From positions 372,001 through 436,000 of the forward strand of contig NZ_SBKN01000001.1 of the NCBI RefSeq assembly GCF_004122105.1: a stretch of 64,000 nt of DNA, read 5' to 3'. A model generated the notes under the pieces. It worked only from the letters and a program-made list of their open reading frames with translations, did not search any database and was not told where the DNA came from. The translations under genes were made by a program, and so were the position numbers. The stretch comes from Flavobacterium stagni (GTDB lineage: Bacteria > Bacteroidota > Bacteroidia > Flavobacteriales > Flavobacteriaceae). Below, in pieces: positions 9,392 through 18,904 of this stretch. How positions within the stretch are numbered: position 1 is the stretch's first letter; each line of letters begins with the position of its first letter.

Positions 9392-9398
9392 TCTGTTG

Positions 9399-9472
9399 TG
9401 GTCCCACTTGGGCTCGAACCAAGGACCACCTGATTATGAGTCAGGTGCTCTAACCAACTGAGCTATAGGACC
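9399..9472 (-). tRNA. tRNA with CAU anticodon (tRNA-Ile2 or elongator tRNA-Met)
   Basis: 74-nt cloverleaf on the minus strand: acceptor GGTCCTA / TGGGACC, D arm with AGCTCAGTTGGTTAGAGC, anticodon stem CCTGA / TCAGG with loop CTCATAA (anticodon at 9436-9438), T arm with GGTTCGAGCC, discriminator A, no encoded CCA. It is not initiator tRNA, because the three G-C pairs of the anticodon stem are missing. Acceptor pairs 4-69 and 5-68 are both C-G, the combination known from E. coli to favour TilS modification, which hints at tRNA-Ile2 (lysidine). The identity is an inference. Confidence 0.93.
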
Positions 9473-9544
9473 GGCTTTGAGGATGCAATAATACTACTAT
9501 TTCTGCTATTCTGCAAACACTCACCTCCATATATTCATAAGAAT

Positions 9545-9946
9545 TTATCCTGCATCTTGACAAAGCTCAATGAGCACACCTTGAGTGGACTTGGGGTGTA
9601 AAAAAGCGACTAATTTATTATCCGCTCCACGTTTAGGCACTTCATTTAACAAAATAAATCCTTCTTTTTTGAGTCGTTCCATCTCCGATAGAATATCTTC
9701 TACGTCAAAAGCGATGTGATGAATCCCTTCGCCTCTCTTTTCGATAAACTTAGCGATCGGACTATCCTCTCGGGTTGCTTCAAGCAATTCAATCTTATTG
9801 GGCCCATTCATAAAAAAAGAAGTTTTCACGCCTTCACTTGCCACTTCTTCCTCTTTATAAGCAGGAACACCCAACAATTTTTCAAACAAACTATTCGATT
9901 CACTCAAGGATTTTACAGCAATGCCAATATGTTCAATTTTTTTCAT
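9545..9946 (-). CDS. mce: Methylmalonyl-CoA epimerase
   Basis: 133 residues, glyoxalase/VOC fold. Metal-ligand positions visible: His in KIEHIGIAV near the N-terminus, His in GIHHIAFDV (about residue 84) and Glu in GVLIELCQ near the C-terminus. The enzyme interconverts (2R)- and (2S)-methylmalonyl-CoA in propionate metabolism. No methylmalonyl-CoA mutase gene is in this window. Single gene; downstream is the CAU tRNA on the same strand. Confidence 0.93.
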   Translation of the reverse strand: MKKIEHIGIAVKSLSESNSLFEKLLGVPAYKEEEVASEGVKTSFFMNGPNKIELLEATREDSPIAKFIEKRGEGIHHIAFDVEDILSEMERLKKEGFILLNEVPKRGADNKLVAFLHPKSTQGVLIELCQDAG

Positions 9947-10051
9947 CGTATTTCGTTTGCCACAAAGATAAAAAATAGCAGAGGGAACTTCATCTGATTT
10001 TTATCAAATCCGTAAAAATTCAAATTCAATTTAAAGTTGTATTTTTGCCCC

Positions 10052-10444
10052 ATGGAATCGAATAGACAGAAAAAAATAGGCAGTGTATTGCAAAAAGATT
10101 TAGTAGATATCTTACAAGGTGAGGTGCGCAAAAATGGCATCACCAATTTGATTATCTCCGTTTCCAAAGTTAATGTAACTACTGACCTATCGATTGCTAA
10201 AGTGTTCTTGAGTGTTTTTCCCGCTGAAAAAGGTCCGGAACTCTTAACCGCCATTCGCTCCAACACTCCTTTAATCAAACACGATTTGTCCCAACGGGTG
10301 AAATTGCAATTGCGCAAAGTGCCCAATTTGATTTTTTACATTGACGACTCCTTAGAATATATTGAACAAATTGATCGCGCACTTTCCGGAGAAGAGAACC
10401 CGATTGAAAACCGCGAACTTTTAGCCAAACGCAAAAAATCGTAA
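10052..10444 (+). CDS. rbfA: 30S ribosome-binding factor A
   Basis: 130 residues starting MESNRQKKIGSVLQKDL. An in-frame ATG 15 bp upstream (10037) overlaps the promoter box TATTTTTG (10040-10047), so the start at 10052 is preferred; the mRNA then has virtually no leader. RbfA binds the free 30S subunit near helix 1 of 16S rRNA and assists late maturation. The stop codon TAA is directly followed by the GTG start of the permease gene, so the two are translationally coupled. Confidence 0.93.
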   Translation: MESNRQKKIGSVLQKDLVDILQGEVRKNGITNLIISVSKVNVTTDLSIAKVFLSVFPAEKGPELLTAIRSNTPLIKHDLSQRVKLQLRKVPNLIFYIDDSLEYIEQIDRALSGEENPIENRELLAKRKKS

Positions 10445-11644
10445 GTGAATATTTCGCTCTACATCGCCCGTCGGTATTTATTTTCATTGAGTAAAAACAC
10501 CTCAATCAATATAATTACGGGTATTGCTTCGTTGAGCATCATTGTAGGCGCCATGGCTTTGTTTGTTGTACTCTCCGTCTTTAGCGGTTTACGAACGTTT
10601 AGCCTTTCCTTTTCCAATGACTTGGATCCCGACTTGAAAGTGGCCGCAAAAAAAGGTGAATATTTTTCAATCCCTCCTCAACAAGAACAAAAAATTCAAA
10701 AAATAGACGGCATTGCACATTATAGTAAAGTCATTGAAAAACGAGTGTTGTTCTTATTTGATGGCAAATCCCAATTTTCGTATTTAAAAGGAGTAGATAC
10801 TCAATTTAATTCGGTTTCTAAAGCTTCACAAAAATTATTTTCTGGGCAGTGGCTTCAGCCCGATACGTATCAAGTAGTGATTGGTTATGGAATGTCCAAT
10901 AAACTTTCATTGGGATTAATGGACTACAACAATCCTTTTGAAGTTTATGCGCCCAAACCGGGGACAGGCGACTTAAGCTTGAATCCCGAAGAATCGTTTT
11001 CGCATATTGTGTTGTATCCCGTCGGAATTTATGCCATCAATGAAGAACTGGATTCCAAATATGTGTTTGCCAATTTGGGCATGGCGCAAGAATTATTGCA
11101 ATTGCCACCCCATCAAGTCACCCACTTGGAAATTGAACTACAACCCAATGCGGATGAGCAACACGTTATCCGTGAATTAAAAAAACTCATACCTAATATA
11201 GACGTTAAAAATAGAGCCCAACTGAATGAGACCTTATATAAGATGTTGAATTCAGAAAACATCGCCGTCTATTTAATTTTTACCTTGGTCATCATAATGG
11301 CGCTATTTAGTTTGGCCGGCGCTTTAATTATGATGATTTTGGATAAAAAAGGCAACTTGAAAACGCTGTATAATCTGGGTGTCGAAGTTAGACACCTGCG
11401 CCGCATCTTCTTATTGCAGGGCACTTTGTTGAGTATTTTTGGGGGGATTGTCGGACTCGGTTTGGGTTCGCTTTTGGTGTATTTACAAGAAAAGTATGCC
11501 TTGATCATGATAACCCAATCGTTAGCTTACCCGATTGAGTTCCATTGGAGCAACTTGTTCTTGGTATTTGCCACCGTGGTCGCTTTGGGAGGTATCTCCA
11601 GTTGGATAGCCAGCAGTCGCGTTTCTAAAAAAATTCTGGATTAA
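10445..11644 (+). CDS. ABC transporter permease, FtsX/LolC-E family
   Basis: 399 residues, GTG start immediately after the rbfA stop. Topology is that of LolC/LolE: one helix near residues 23-47, a periplasmic domain of about 220 residues (MacB-PCD type), then three helices at about 275-300, 318-345 and 370-392, and a short C-terminal tail. Family members extract lipoproteins from the inner membrane or drive other mechanotransmission together with a separate ATPase; no ATPase gene is adjacent. The stop codon shares TTAA with the converging dusB gene. Confidence 0.9.
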   Translation: MNISLYIARRYLFSLSKNTSINIITGIASLSIIVGAMALFVVLSVFSGLRTFSLSFSNDLDPDLKVAAKKGEYFSIPPQQEQKIQKIDGIAHYSKVIEKRVLFLFDGKSQFSYLKGVDTQFNSVSKASQKLFSGQWLQPDTYQVVIGYGMSNKLSLGLMDYNNPFEVYAPKPGTGDLSLNPEESFSHIVLYPVGIYAINEELDSKYVFANLGMAQELLQLPPHQVTHLEIELQPNADEQHVIRELKKLIPNIDVKNRAQLNETLYKMLNSENIAVYLIFTLVIIMALFSLAGALIMMILDKKGNLKTLYNLGVEVRHLRRIFLLQGTLLSIFGGIVGLGLGSLLVYLQEKYALIMITQSLAYPIEFHWSNLFLVFATVVALGGISSWIASSRVSKKILD

Positions 11645-12630
11645 ATAACCAAACCCGTAAACGCTTCGGTAATGTCTTCAAAAACTTGAAGCAAATCGTC
11701 ACGACCGTCTGTGGTGACCAATCGCGTTTTGTATTCTTTAAAATTCGGAATGCCTTTGAAATAATTGGTGTAATGGCGGCGCATTTCGACAATGCCTAAT
11801 CGCTCCCCTTTCCATTCCATGGACCACAACAAATGATTACGGGCAGCTTCCACACGATCTTTGATGGTGGGCACCGGTAAATGTTCGCCCGTCGCAAAAT
11901 AGTGTTTGATTTCGTTGAAAATCCACGGATAACCAATCGCAGCGCGACCAATCATAATGCCGTCAAGACCGTATTTGTGCTTGTATTCCAAGGCTTTTTC
12001 GGGAGAATCAATATCGCCATTTCCGAATATCGGGATATGAATACGCGGGTTGTTTTTGACGCGTGCAATGTGCGACCAATCCGAATGTCCTTTATACATT
12101 TGTGCGCGGGTACGACCGTGAACCGTCAATGCTTGAATGCCGACATCTTGTAAACGCTCGGCGACTTCATCAATATTGATTGAGTTCTCATCCCAACCCA
12201 ATCGGGTTTTTACGGTTACGGGCAATGACGTACTTTTAACCACTGCTTTGGTCAAGCGCACCATCAAATCCACATCTTTCAACACCCCAGCACCAGCACC
12301 TTTACACACTACTTTTTTTACAGGACACCCAAAATTGATATCCAACAAATCGGGTTGGACCGTTTCTACGATTTTGGCACTCATCGCCATCGCTTCTTCA
12401 TCACCGCCAAAAATTTGGATACCGACAGGACGTTCGTAATCGAAGATGTCGAGTTTCATCCGACTTTTAATCGCGTCGCGGATGAGTCCTTCCGAAGAAA
12501 TAAATTCTGAATACATTAAATCGGCGCCGTGGGCTTTACACAAACGACGGAACGGCGGATCGCTCACATCTTCCATAGGCGCGAGTAACAACGGGAAATC
12601 CGGGAGTTCAATGTTTCCGATTTTGACCAT
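11641..12630 (-). CDS. dusB: tRNA-dihydrouridine synthase
   Basis: 329 residues, TIM barrel. LAPMEDVSDPPFRRL at the N-terminus binds FMN; the catalytic Cys lies in DINFGCPVKKV; GRAAIGYPWIF is the phosphate-binding segment. It reduces uridines in the tRNA D loop with NADPH. The DusB assignment follows overall resemblance to bacterial DusB; DusA/DusC specificity cannot be excluded by eye. Converges with the permease gene over a shared TTAA. Confidence 0.92.
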   Translation of the reverse strand: MVKIGNIELPDFPLLLAPMEDVSDPPFRRLCKAHGADLMYSEFISSEGLIRDAIKSRMKLDIFDYERPVGIQIFGGDEEAMAMSAKIVETVQPDLLDINFGCPVKKVVCKGAGAGVLKDVDLMVRLTKAVVKSTSLPVTVKTRLGWDENSINIDEVAERLQDVGIQALTVHGRTRAQMYKGHSDWSHIARVKNNPRIHIPIFGNGDIDSPEKALEYKHKYGLDGIMIGRAAIGYPWIFNEIKHYFATGEHLPVPTIKDRVEAARNHLLWSMEWKGERLGIVEMRRHYTNYFKGIPNFKEYKTRLVTTDGRDDLLQVFEDITEAFTGLVI

Positions 12631-12778
12631 AATGCATGTATTTCAGGGTGCAAAAATAGGATTATTCTAGGATTAATAAAGTGAAAATCAATTGAAAAGA
12701 AGTTAAACATTTGTGAATCAATTGATAAACCCGTTAGAAAAGCCGAAAAATATACGCTTGTAATCCTTTGCAATCCTC

Positions 12779-12807
12779 TTGATATTCTAAACTTTGCGTT
12801 ATATTTG
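12779..12807 (+). promoter_or_regulatory. Putative promoter of lepA
   Basis: TTG (12779-12781), 18-bp spacer, TATATTTG (12800-12807). Transcription from here would place the palindromic element at 12817-12907 inside the lepA leader. Confidence 0.6.
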
Positions 12808-12816
12808 CACGATGTT

Positions 12817-12907
12817 GCGCTAGGGATTGCAGCAAAGTACCCCGCCGTAGCCGTTAGGCAGGCGTGTACTGCGGAAAGCCCGGTGAGGAGGGACGACGAG
12901 AGCGCCC
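12817..12907 (+). repeat. Intergenic palindromic element, copy A
   Basis: GC-rich block in an AT-rich gap: AGGGATTGCAGC near the left end, TACTGCGGAAAGCCCGG in the middle, GC-rich hairpin-forming arms between (CCGTAG / GGCAGG region), and GCGC / GCGC-like ends. It resembles the elements at 14840, 32371, 40330 and 63718. The rest of 12631-12972 holds only the promoter and AT-rich sequence with repeated TTCTAAATTTT. Confidence 0.6.
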
Positions 12908-12972
12908 TTCTTATTATTCTAAATTTTGAATTCTAAATTTTAAATTTTAGCGCTAAAAAAGGACTATTGAAG

Positions 12973-14769
12973 ATGAAGAACATTCGTAATTTTTGCATTA
13001 TTGCCCACATTGACCACGGAAAAAGTACGCTGGCCGACCGATTATTGGATCAAACCCAAACGGTAACTGCCCGTGAAGCCCAAGCGCAATTGTTGGACAA
13101 TATGGATTTGGAGCGTGAACGTGGGATTACCATTAAGAGTCACGCCATTCAAATGGAATACACCCACAAAGGGGAAAAATATATCTTGAACTTGATCGAT
13201 ACGCCCGGTCACGTGGACTTTTCGTATGAAGTGTCGCGTTCGATTGCGGCTTGTGAAGGCGCACTTTTGATTGTAGATGCAGCCCAAAGTATTCAAGCCC
13301 AAACGATTTCCAACCTGTATTTGGCGTTGGAAAACGACTTGGAAATCATCCCAATTCTAAATAAAGTAGACTTACCCAGTGCCAATCCAGAAGAAGTGAG
13401 CGACGATATCGTGGACTTGTTGGGTTGTAAATTGGAAGATATTATTCATGCTTCGGGGAAAACCGGTTTTGGTGTGGATAAAATTCTTGAAGCCATTGTG
13501 GACCGTATTCCGGCACCCAAAGGTGACAAAGACGAACCGTTGCAAGCGTTGATTTTTGACTCGGTGTACAATCCGTTTCGTGGAATCGAAGTAATTTTCC
13601 GAGTGAAAAATGGCGAAATTCGCAAAGGTCAGAAAATCAAATTCATGTCGACGGGCAACGAATATTTTGCCGATGAAATTGGAACCTTAAAATTGAATCA
13701 AGTCCCAAAAGACGTGATTAGCTGCGGCGACGTAGGCTATTTGATTTCGGGAATTAAAGAAGCTAAAGAAGTAAAAGTAGGTGATACGGTTACCGATGCC
13801 AAAACGCCTACTACGAATATGATTCACGGATTTGAAGACGTGAAACCTATGGTATTTGCCGGAATTTATCCCGTTGATACTGAAGATTATGAAGACTTGC
13901 GCGCTTCCATGGAGAAATTGCAGTTGAATGATGCCTCGTTGGTGTTTTCACCGGAAAGTTCGGCCGCGTTGGGCTTTGGTTTCCGTTGTGGATTCTTGGG
14001 CATGTTGCACTTGGAAATTATCCAGGAGCGTTTGGAGCGCGAGTTCAACATGACCGTAATTACTACGGTTCCCAACGTTTCGTATTTGGCCTATACCAAA
14101 AAAGAACCGGAAACACCGATTATTGTAAACAATCCCTCCGACTTGCCCGAACCGTCCAAATTGGAGCGCGTGGAGGAGCCATATATCAAAGCGACCATCA
14201 TCACCAAATCCGATTTCGTGGGTAACGTCATGAGTTTGTGTATTGAAAAACGCGGCATTATTACGAATCAAACGTATTTGACTACTGAGCGTGTGGAATT
14301 GAACTTTGACATGCCGTTGGCAGAGATTGTATTTGACTTTTACGACCGTTTAAAAACCGTTTCCAAAGGGTATGCGTCGTTTGACTACCACCCGATTGGC
14401 ATGCGCACGTCGAAGTTGGTGCGTTTGGATGTTTTGTTGAATGCGAATTCAGTCGATGCTTTGTCGGCCTTGATTCACGAAGATAATGCGTACCATATTG
14501 GAAAGAAAATGTGTGAGAAATTGCGCGAATTGATCCCGAGACAACAGTTTGATATTCCGATTCAAGCGGCAATTGGTGCGAAAATCATCGCTCGTGAAAC
14601 CATCAAAGCGTTGCGTAAAGACGTTACAGCAAAATGTTATGGAGGGGATATTTCGCGTAAGCGTAAATTGTTGGAAAAACAAAAAGCCGGTAAGAAACGT
14701 ATGCGTCAGGTAGGGAATGTAGAAATTCCGCAATCGGCTTTTATGGCGGTGTTGAAGTTGAATGACTAA
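12973..14769 (+). CDS. lepA: Elongation factor 4 (back-translocating GTPase)
   Basis: 598 residues. GTPase motifs: [14 protein letters not shown] (G1), [10 protein letters not shown] (G2), DTPGHVDF (G3), NKVDLP (G4). The LepA-specific C-terminal domain ends with [19 protein letters not shown] chose ATG at 12973; a TTG two codons upstream is in frame but unnecessary. Followed by an intrinsic terminator. Confidence 0.97.
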   Translation: MKNIRNFCIIAHIDHGKSTLADRLLDQTQTVTAREAQAQLLDNMDLERERGITIKSHAIQMEYTHKGEKYILNLIDTPGHVDFSYEVSRSIAACEGALLIVDAAQSIQAQTISNLYLALENDLEIIPILNKVDLPSANPEEVSDDIVDLLGCKLEDIIHASGKTGFGVDKILEAIVDRIPAPKGDKDEPLQALIFDSVYNPFRGIEVIFRVKNGEIRKGQKIKFMSTGNEYFADEIGTLKLNQVPKDVISCGDVGYLISGIKEAKEVKVGDTVTDAKTPTTNMIHGFEDVKPMVFAGIYPVDTEDYEDLRASMEKLQLNDASLVFSPESSAALGFGFRCGFLGMLHLEIIQERLEREFNMTVITTVPNVSYLAYTKKEPETPIIVNNPSDLPEPSKLERVEEPYIKATIITKSDFVGNVMSLCIEKRGIITNQTYLTTERVELNFDMPLAEIVFDFYDRLKTVSKGYASFDYHPIGMRTSKLVRLDVLLNANSVDALSALIHEDNAYHIGKKMCEKLRELIPRQQFDIPIQAAIGAKIIARETIKALRKDVTAKCYGGDISRKRKLLEKQKAGKKRMRQVGNVEIPQSAFMAVLKLND

Positions 14770-14807
14770 TATGCAACTATTCTAAATTTTAAATGATACA
14801 TTATAAA

Positions 14808-14838
14808 TTAAGTTCGGTTTTGGCCGGACTTTTTTTAT
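14808..14838 (+). terminator. Intrinsic terminator of lepA
   Basis: AGTTCGG-TTTTGG-CCGGACT followed by T7; one wobble pair in the stem. Confidence 0.75.
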
Positions 14839-14839
14839 G

Positions 14840-14955
14840 GCAGCAAACGGCTCTGCTTCTTCGGAAAGTATCACCCGCTCTTCGCTGTATCTGCGGCCTC
14901 CCCTTTATGGGTCGGCCGCAGGATGCCGCTGCGATCGGGGCTGAATTCACGAGCC
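14840..14955 (-). repeat. Intergenic palindromic element, copy C
   Basis: Read on the minus strand: AGCCCCGATCGCAGCGGCAT, a hairpin GCGGCC / GGCCGC (14893-14919 on the plus strand), then GATACAGCGAAGAGCGGG. Fills the gap between lepA and thiL together with the lepA terminator and thiL promoter. Confidence 0.65.
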
Positions 14956-14988
14956 ATTTTCAAATCGCATAATCCCTTAATGTGCAAC

Positions 14989-15019
14989 TTGGATATGCAG
15001 GGTGCTTATCGTACCTTTG
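14989..15019 (+). promoter_or_regulatory. Promoter of thiL
   Basis: TTG (14989-14991), 20-bp spacer, TACCTTTG (15012-15019), 22 bp before the thiL ATG. Confidence 0.65.
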
Positions 15020-15041
15020 TTCCAAATAAAACTCAAAAAAC

Positions 15042-16100
15042 ATGTTAGAAGACAAAGCGCCACAACGAACCCCTTTATCGCAATTTGGCGAATTTGGATT
15101 AATTGCCCATCTTACTGAAAAAGTGGAAGTTAATCAACCCACAACCCTTAAAGGAATTGGTGATGATGCGGCAGTTTTACGCTTTGAAAACACCTCAACA
15201 GTTGTCTCAACAGATTTACTTGTAGAAGGTGTTCATTTTGATTTATCCTATATGCCGTTAAAGCATTTGGGATACAAAGCCGTGGTGGTGAATGTCTCTG
15301 ATATTTGTGCGATGAACGCAACCCCGACACAAATTACAGTATCCATTGCCGTTTCCAATCGGTTCCCTGTGGAGGCGTTGGAAGAATTATACGAAGGGAT
15401 TCGTTTAGCCGCCAAAACCTATAATGTGGATATTATCGGTGGTGACACGACTTCTTCTCAGAAAGGAATGATTATTTCGATTACCGCCATTGGTGTAGCC
15501 CAGGAAAACGAATTGGTGTACCGCAGCGGTGCCCAAGAAAACGACTTAATTGTGGTGACGGGCGATTTGGGTTCGGCCTATATGGGCTTACAAGTTTTGG
15601 AACGCGAGAAACAAGTATTTCAAGTAAATCCGCTGAACCAACCCGACTTGGATAATTACACCTATTTGATTGAGCGCCAGTTAAAACCTGAAGCACGCAC
15701 CGACATTAAAGGATTGTTAGCGCAATTGGAAGTGCAACCCACTGCGATGATTGACATCTCCGACGGACTTTCTTCTGAGTTGATTCATTTGTGTAAAAAC
15801 AGCGGAACGGGATGTAATTTATTTGAAGACAAACTGCCGCTTGACCCGCAATTTATTAGCACTTGCGAAGAATTTAATATTGACAGTACAACCTTAGCCA
15901 TTAATGGTGGCGAAGACTATGAATTGTTGTTTACCATTAACCTTTCCGACTTTGACAAAATCAAAGGCAACCCCAATTTGACGGTGATTGGACACATGAC
16001 AGCCGCCAACGAAGGCATGCATATGGTTACACGCGCCAACACTAAAATTGAATTAAAAGCCCGCGGCTGGAATGCGCTAACGGAAGAAAAACAGGATTAA
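15042..16100 (+). CDS. thiL: Thiamine-monophosphate kinase
   Basis: 352 residues. N-terminal GIGDDAAVL is the ThiL metal/phosphate site; VVNVSDICAMNATP and GGDTTSS are the ATP/Mg-binding strings; ISDGLSSELIHL lies in the second domain. It phosphorylates thiamine monophosphate to the diphosphate cofactor. Single-gene unit with its own promoter; its stop shares TTAA with the converging response regulator. Confidence 0.95.
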   Translation: MLEDKAPQRTPLSQFGEFGLIAHLTEKVEVNQPTTLKGIGDDAAVLRFENTSTVVSTDLLVEGVHFDLSYMPLKHLGYKAVVVNVSDICAMNATPTQITVSIAVSNRFPVEALEELYEGIRLAAKTYNVDIIGGDTTSSQKGMIISITAIGVAQENELVYRSGAQENDLIVVTGDLGSAYMGLQVLEREKQVFQVNPLNQPDLDNYTYLIERQLKPEARTDIKGLLAQLEVQPTAMIDISDGLSSELIHLCKNSGTGCNLFEDKLPLDPQFISTCEEFNIDSTTLAINGGEDYELLFTINLSDFDKIKGNPNLTVIGHMTAANEGMHMVTRANTKIELKARGWNALTEEKQD

Positions 16101-16765
16101 AGCAACATGCCACGGTCCTTGGCTACAGCAACTAAGGTAGCGTCGTCGGTACCTGAGATGCCCAACAAATCTTTCATGTTTTCTTTTCGGGTTTTCACCG
16201 AGCTAGAGGAAATCGTGATGTAAAGCGGAATGTCGTCGTAGTTAATCCCTTTATTGAGGTAATGTAAAATTTGACGGTCGATGACGTCTACGTATACTTT
16301 TTCTTTTTGTTGGTTGTTCAAAAACTTGATTACTGAATCGCTGTAATACGTTTCCCCTTGAATAATTGATGTTAGCGCTAGAATCATACTGTCGAAAGTC
16401 AAGTCATTTTTAATAACCAATCCAACCGGGTTGATTTCCTCGATAATGGACTGTACTTTCAAACTTTCCGAGTGCATGGTTAACAAGGCAATCTTACAGG
16501 AAGGCATGGTTTCGATTAATAATTTCGCCAAATCTTCACCGGTATGGATATTTTTTTCGGGATATTCAGGCATACTGACATCTAGGAAAGCAATATCAAA
16601 CGGTTGAGAAGCATTAACAATCGTATCATAACCCGATTTACAGTCGGATGCCTCAATAAAATTAAACGTAAAGGATTTATCAGGGAATAGGTTGATCACA
16701 TTTTTATACCCTTGAATGATGAACTGGTGATCATCCACGATTAAAATGTTAACAGTTTGGGACAT
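16097..16765 (-). CDS. Response regulator, receiver plus LuxR-type HTH (RR1)
   Basis: 222 residues. Receiver domain about 1-130 with acidic pair DD at 11-12 and phospho-acceptor Asp62 in FLDVSMP; the later Thr (LLTMHSE) and Lys (LVIKND) are intact, so phosphorylation should work. C-terminal HTH (about 160-215) is a divergent LuxR/GerE type (IDRQILHYLNKGINYDDI). Starts 20 bp after the kinase gene HK1, so the pair is probably one operon and HK1-RR1 cognate. Its paralogue RR2 lies at 22232-22894 in the same island. Confidence 0.9.
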   Translation of the reverse strand: MSQTVNILIVDDHQFIIQGYKNVINLFPDKSFTFNFIEASDCKSGYDTIVNASQPFDIAFLDVSMPEYPEKNIHTGEDLAKLLIETMPSCKIALLTMHSESLKVQSIIEEINPVGLVIKNDLTFDSMILALTSIIQGETYYSDSVIKFLNNQQKEKVYVDVIDRQILHYLNKGINYDDIPLYITISSSSVKTRKENMKDLLGISGTDDATLVAVAKDRGMLL

Positions 16766-16785
16766 GATTCTAGTTTTGGTTTTTG

Positions 16786-18831
16786 TTAGTGTTTGATGTT
16801 TTTGTGTTCTAAAGGTACCGTAATACTGATTCGGGTTCCTTTACCGGGTGCTGATTTAATTTCGATAATTCCGTCGCTTTCATGGGTTCGCGTCACAATG
16901 TTTTTGAGTCCGATCCCCCTACTTTTCTTATCGACTTCAAATCCGTCACCGTCGTCGGTAATGTTGAGTACTAAGTTACCTTTTTTATCTTTACGGAACT
17001 CCACTTTAATATTTTTTGCGTTGGCATATTTATTTATGTTCTGCAAACACTCTTGTAGAATGCGGTATAAATTAATCTTTGTGGTGTTGGAAAGTAAATC
17101 CCAATCGACATTTTCCCCGATGAGTGCGTTGAGTTTGGCGGGATTGATTTTGGCTTGTTCTTCGAGTAAGTTATTGACGATGGCCACAAAGTTGTTGACC
17201 AACACATATTTCTCACGACTCAATTCGTGGGAGATTTCCCGAAGATCTTGTTCGATAATTTTCAATTCTTCAAGGCAACGAATTCGTTCTTGAATGGCAG
17301 CATCATCATCCCGGTGATTGAGTCCGTCCAAATTAAGGCGCAACCCAAATAATCGACCGAGGACACCGTCGTGGAGTTCTTTGGCAATTCGTGTTTTTTC
17401 TAGCACACGGCCTTCTTCCAGTTTATTTTGTTGGGAGATGATGAGTTTATAAATATCCTCATTGGCACGCTGTTGGGCTTGGCGCAACAAGAGCTCCCGA
17501 CTCTTCGCACGTTGCGCACGCATAAAAAACAACAACGCCCCAATGGCGATGGTCCCGATAAAGTAATTAAGGATGGAACGATTTTTTTGCTCGAGGGAGT
17601 CTTTTTGCTGGAGGATTTCTTCTGTTTCGAGTTCGATTCTAGCAAAACGGTCTTTAGATGTCCTTTCAATCATCTGAAGACTGTCATTTAATTTAATGTA
17701 ATATTCTGAGTAATTTAAACTCTTACTTTTATTTACATTTGAAGCTTGTTTATATGCTGCAATTTTATATAAAGGAATGTTTAATTTCTTTGCATAAGAG
17801 ATTGCTTTATCTGAATAATAGACTGCATTTAAAGTGTCTTTTATATTTGCAAAATACTCTGAAAGATGAATGTTCACTACTGTTATAGAGTTTAAATCTT
17901 TTAATTTATCTTTCTTTTCTAATGATTTAAAAAATAATTGTGGTAAATCAGATAATTGATTAGATTTCAACTTTGAATACGCTAAATTATCTATAATAAT
18001 AGAGTATAATCTAGGGTTTTCTTTAATTAAGTTTTCATCTTTTAAAGCAAGTTTATAATAGTAAATAGATTTTTTATAATCTTTTAATTCGTTATATAAT
18101 AATCCTAAATTATTTAAACAATTAGACTCTTGACATTCATGATTATTTAATTTCCCTTTTTTTATTACACTTAATGCCTGGTTGTAGTAATAAATTGCTC
18201 TACTATATTCTTTTAATTCAACAGAAACAGAACCTAATGTATTCAAAGTTGCATATAATTTTTGATACTCATCAGTATCTTTGAAAAGATTATATGCTTT
18301 CCTTAAAGACAGATCAGAACCTAAAAAATCATTTATTTCTAATTGTACAATACCTTTTTTAAGTAAAATAACAGCGCTGTTTTCTTTATCCTTTAACTTA
18401 TTAAATAGCTTTTCTGATCTCGTATAATAATAAAATGTACTATCTAAATTTTTTAAATTATAGTGATAATTACCAATATATCTCAATGCCAATCCAACAT
18501 ATAAACTATCTTCATGTTTTAATGAGTAAATTAATAATTTTCGGGATGTGTCCTTATATTTTTCCCATGCTCCTAAATCAAAATATACATTTATAAAATC
18601 GTTTAAATTTTTTAAATCAGTCTTTTTAATTTCTTTAGTTATTGTTCTTACAGCACTATCATTAAGTTTCAACTTTTCTTCTAAACTGAATTTAGAATTG
18701 TTTATTTTACCATAAAATTGATTCAACTCATTTTCATGTTTTATTTGAACGTTTTTTTTCTCATCCTTATTATCACATGACAACAAGAATGAAAAAGTTA
18801 TAAGAAATATGACAAATATGATTTTTTTCAA
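16786..18831 (-). CDS. TPR-containing sensor histidine kinase (HK1)
   Basis: 681 residues. Lipoprotein-like signal (LLSCDNKD, Cys at 19), tetratricopeptide repeats over about 60-370, a conserved linker ARIELETEEI, coiled coil, one transmembrane helix (about 418-437), HisKA_3 dimerisation domain with phospho-His near 485 (AKELHDGVLG) and a HATPase_c domain to the end (DDGDGFEV, GIGLKNI). The input half would lie outside the cytoplasm. Codons of the TPR half are very AT-rich (15 G+C in 17701-17760) while the kinase half is normal (28 in 17281-17340). A terminator hairpin stands 22 bp before the start codon. The ligand is unknown. Confidence 0.9.
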   Translation of the reverse strand: MKKIIFVIFLITFSFLLSCDNKDEKKNVQIKHENELNQFYGKINNSKFSLEEKLKLNDSAVRTITKEIKKTDLKNLNDFINVYFDLGAWEKYKDTSRKLLIYSLKHEDSLYVGLALRYIGNYHYNLKNLDSTFYYYTRSEKLFNKLKDKENSAVILLKKGIVQLEINDFLGSDLSLRKAYNLFKDTDEYQKLYATLNTLGSVSVELKEYSRAIYYYNQALSVIKKGKLNNHECQESNCLNNLGLLYNELKDYKKSIYYYKLALKDENLIKENPRLYSIIIDNLAYSKLKSNQLSDLPQLFFKSLEKKDKLKDLNSITVVNIHLSEYFANIKDTLNAVYYSDKAISYAKKLNIPLYKIAAYKQASNVNKSKSLNYSEYYIKLNDSLQMIERTSKDRFARIELETEEILQQKDSLEQKNRSILNYFIGTIAIGALLFFMRAQRAKSRELLLRQAQQRANEDIYKLIISQQNKLEEGRVLEKTRIAKELHDGVLGRLFGLRLNLDGLNHRDDDAAIQERIRCLEELKIIEQDLREISHELSREKYVLVNNFVAIVNNLLEEQAKINPAKLNALIGENVDWDLLSNTTKINLYRILQECLQNINKYANAKNIKVEFRKDKKGNLVLNITDDGDGFEVDKKSRGIGLKNIVTRTHESDGIIEIKSAPGKGTRISITVPLEHKNIKH

Positions 18832-18852
18832 TTATGTATTTTTTACAAAAAT

Positions 18853-18880
18853 AAAAAAACCAGCATAAAATGCTGGTTTA
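18853..18880 (-). terminator. Terminator after the repeat-peptide gene, directly before HK1
   Basis: Minus strand AACCAGCAT-TTT-ATGCTGGTT plus T7. It separates the repeat-peptide gene from HK1; HK1 transcription needs readthrough or a promoter hidden in the last 22 bp. Confidence 0.85.
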
Positions 18881-18904
18881 GAAATATATTATTTAAATAA
18901 GAAA

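Noticed and set aside
10040..10052. The G-rich strand of the twin RNAs (GGGGCAAAAA) is fully complementary to TTTTTGCCCC just before the rbfA ATG.
   Set aside because: That rbfA sequence overlaps its own -7 box and would not be in the mRNA; TTTGCCCC is common around Bacteroidota promoters, so this is probably chance.
12967..12975. TTG at 12967 as lepA start.
   Set aside because: ATG two codons later gives the conserved N-terminus [17 protein letters not shown].
16793..17293. Open frame of 166 codons on the plus strand inside HK1.
   Set aside because: Antisense to the conserved kinase domain, no promoter or recognisable protein features.
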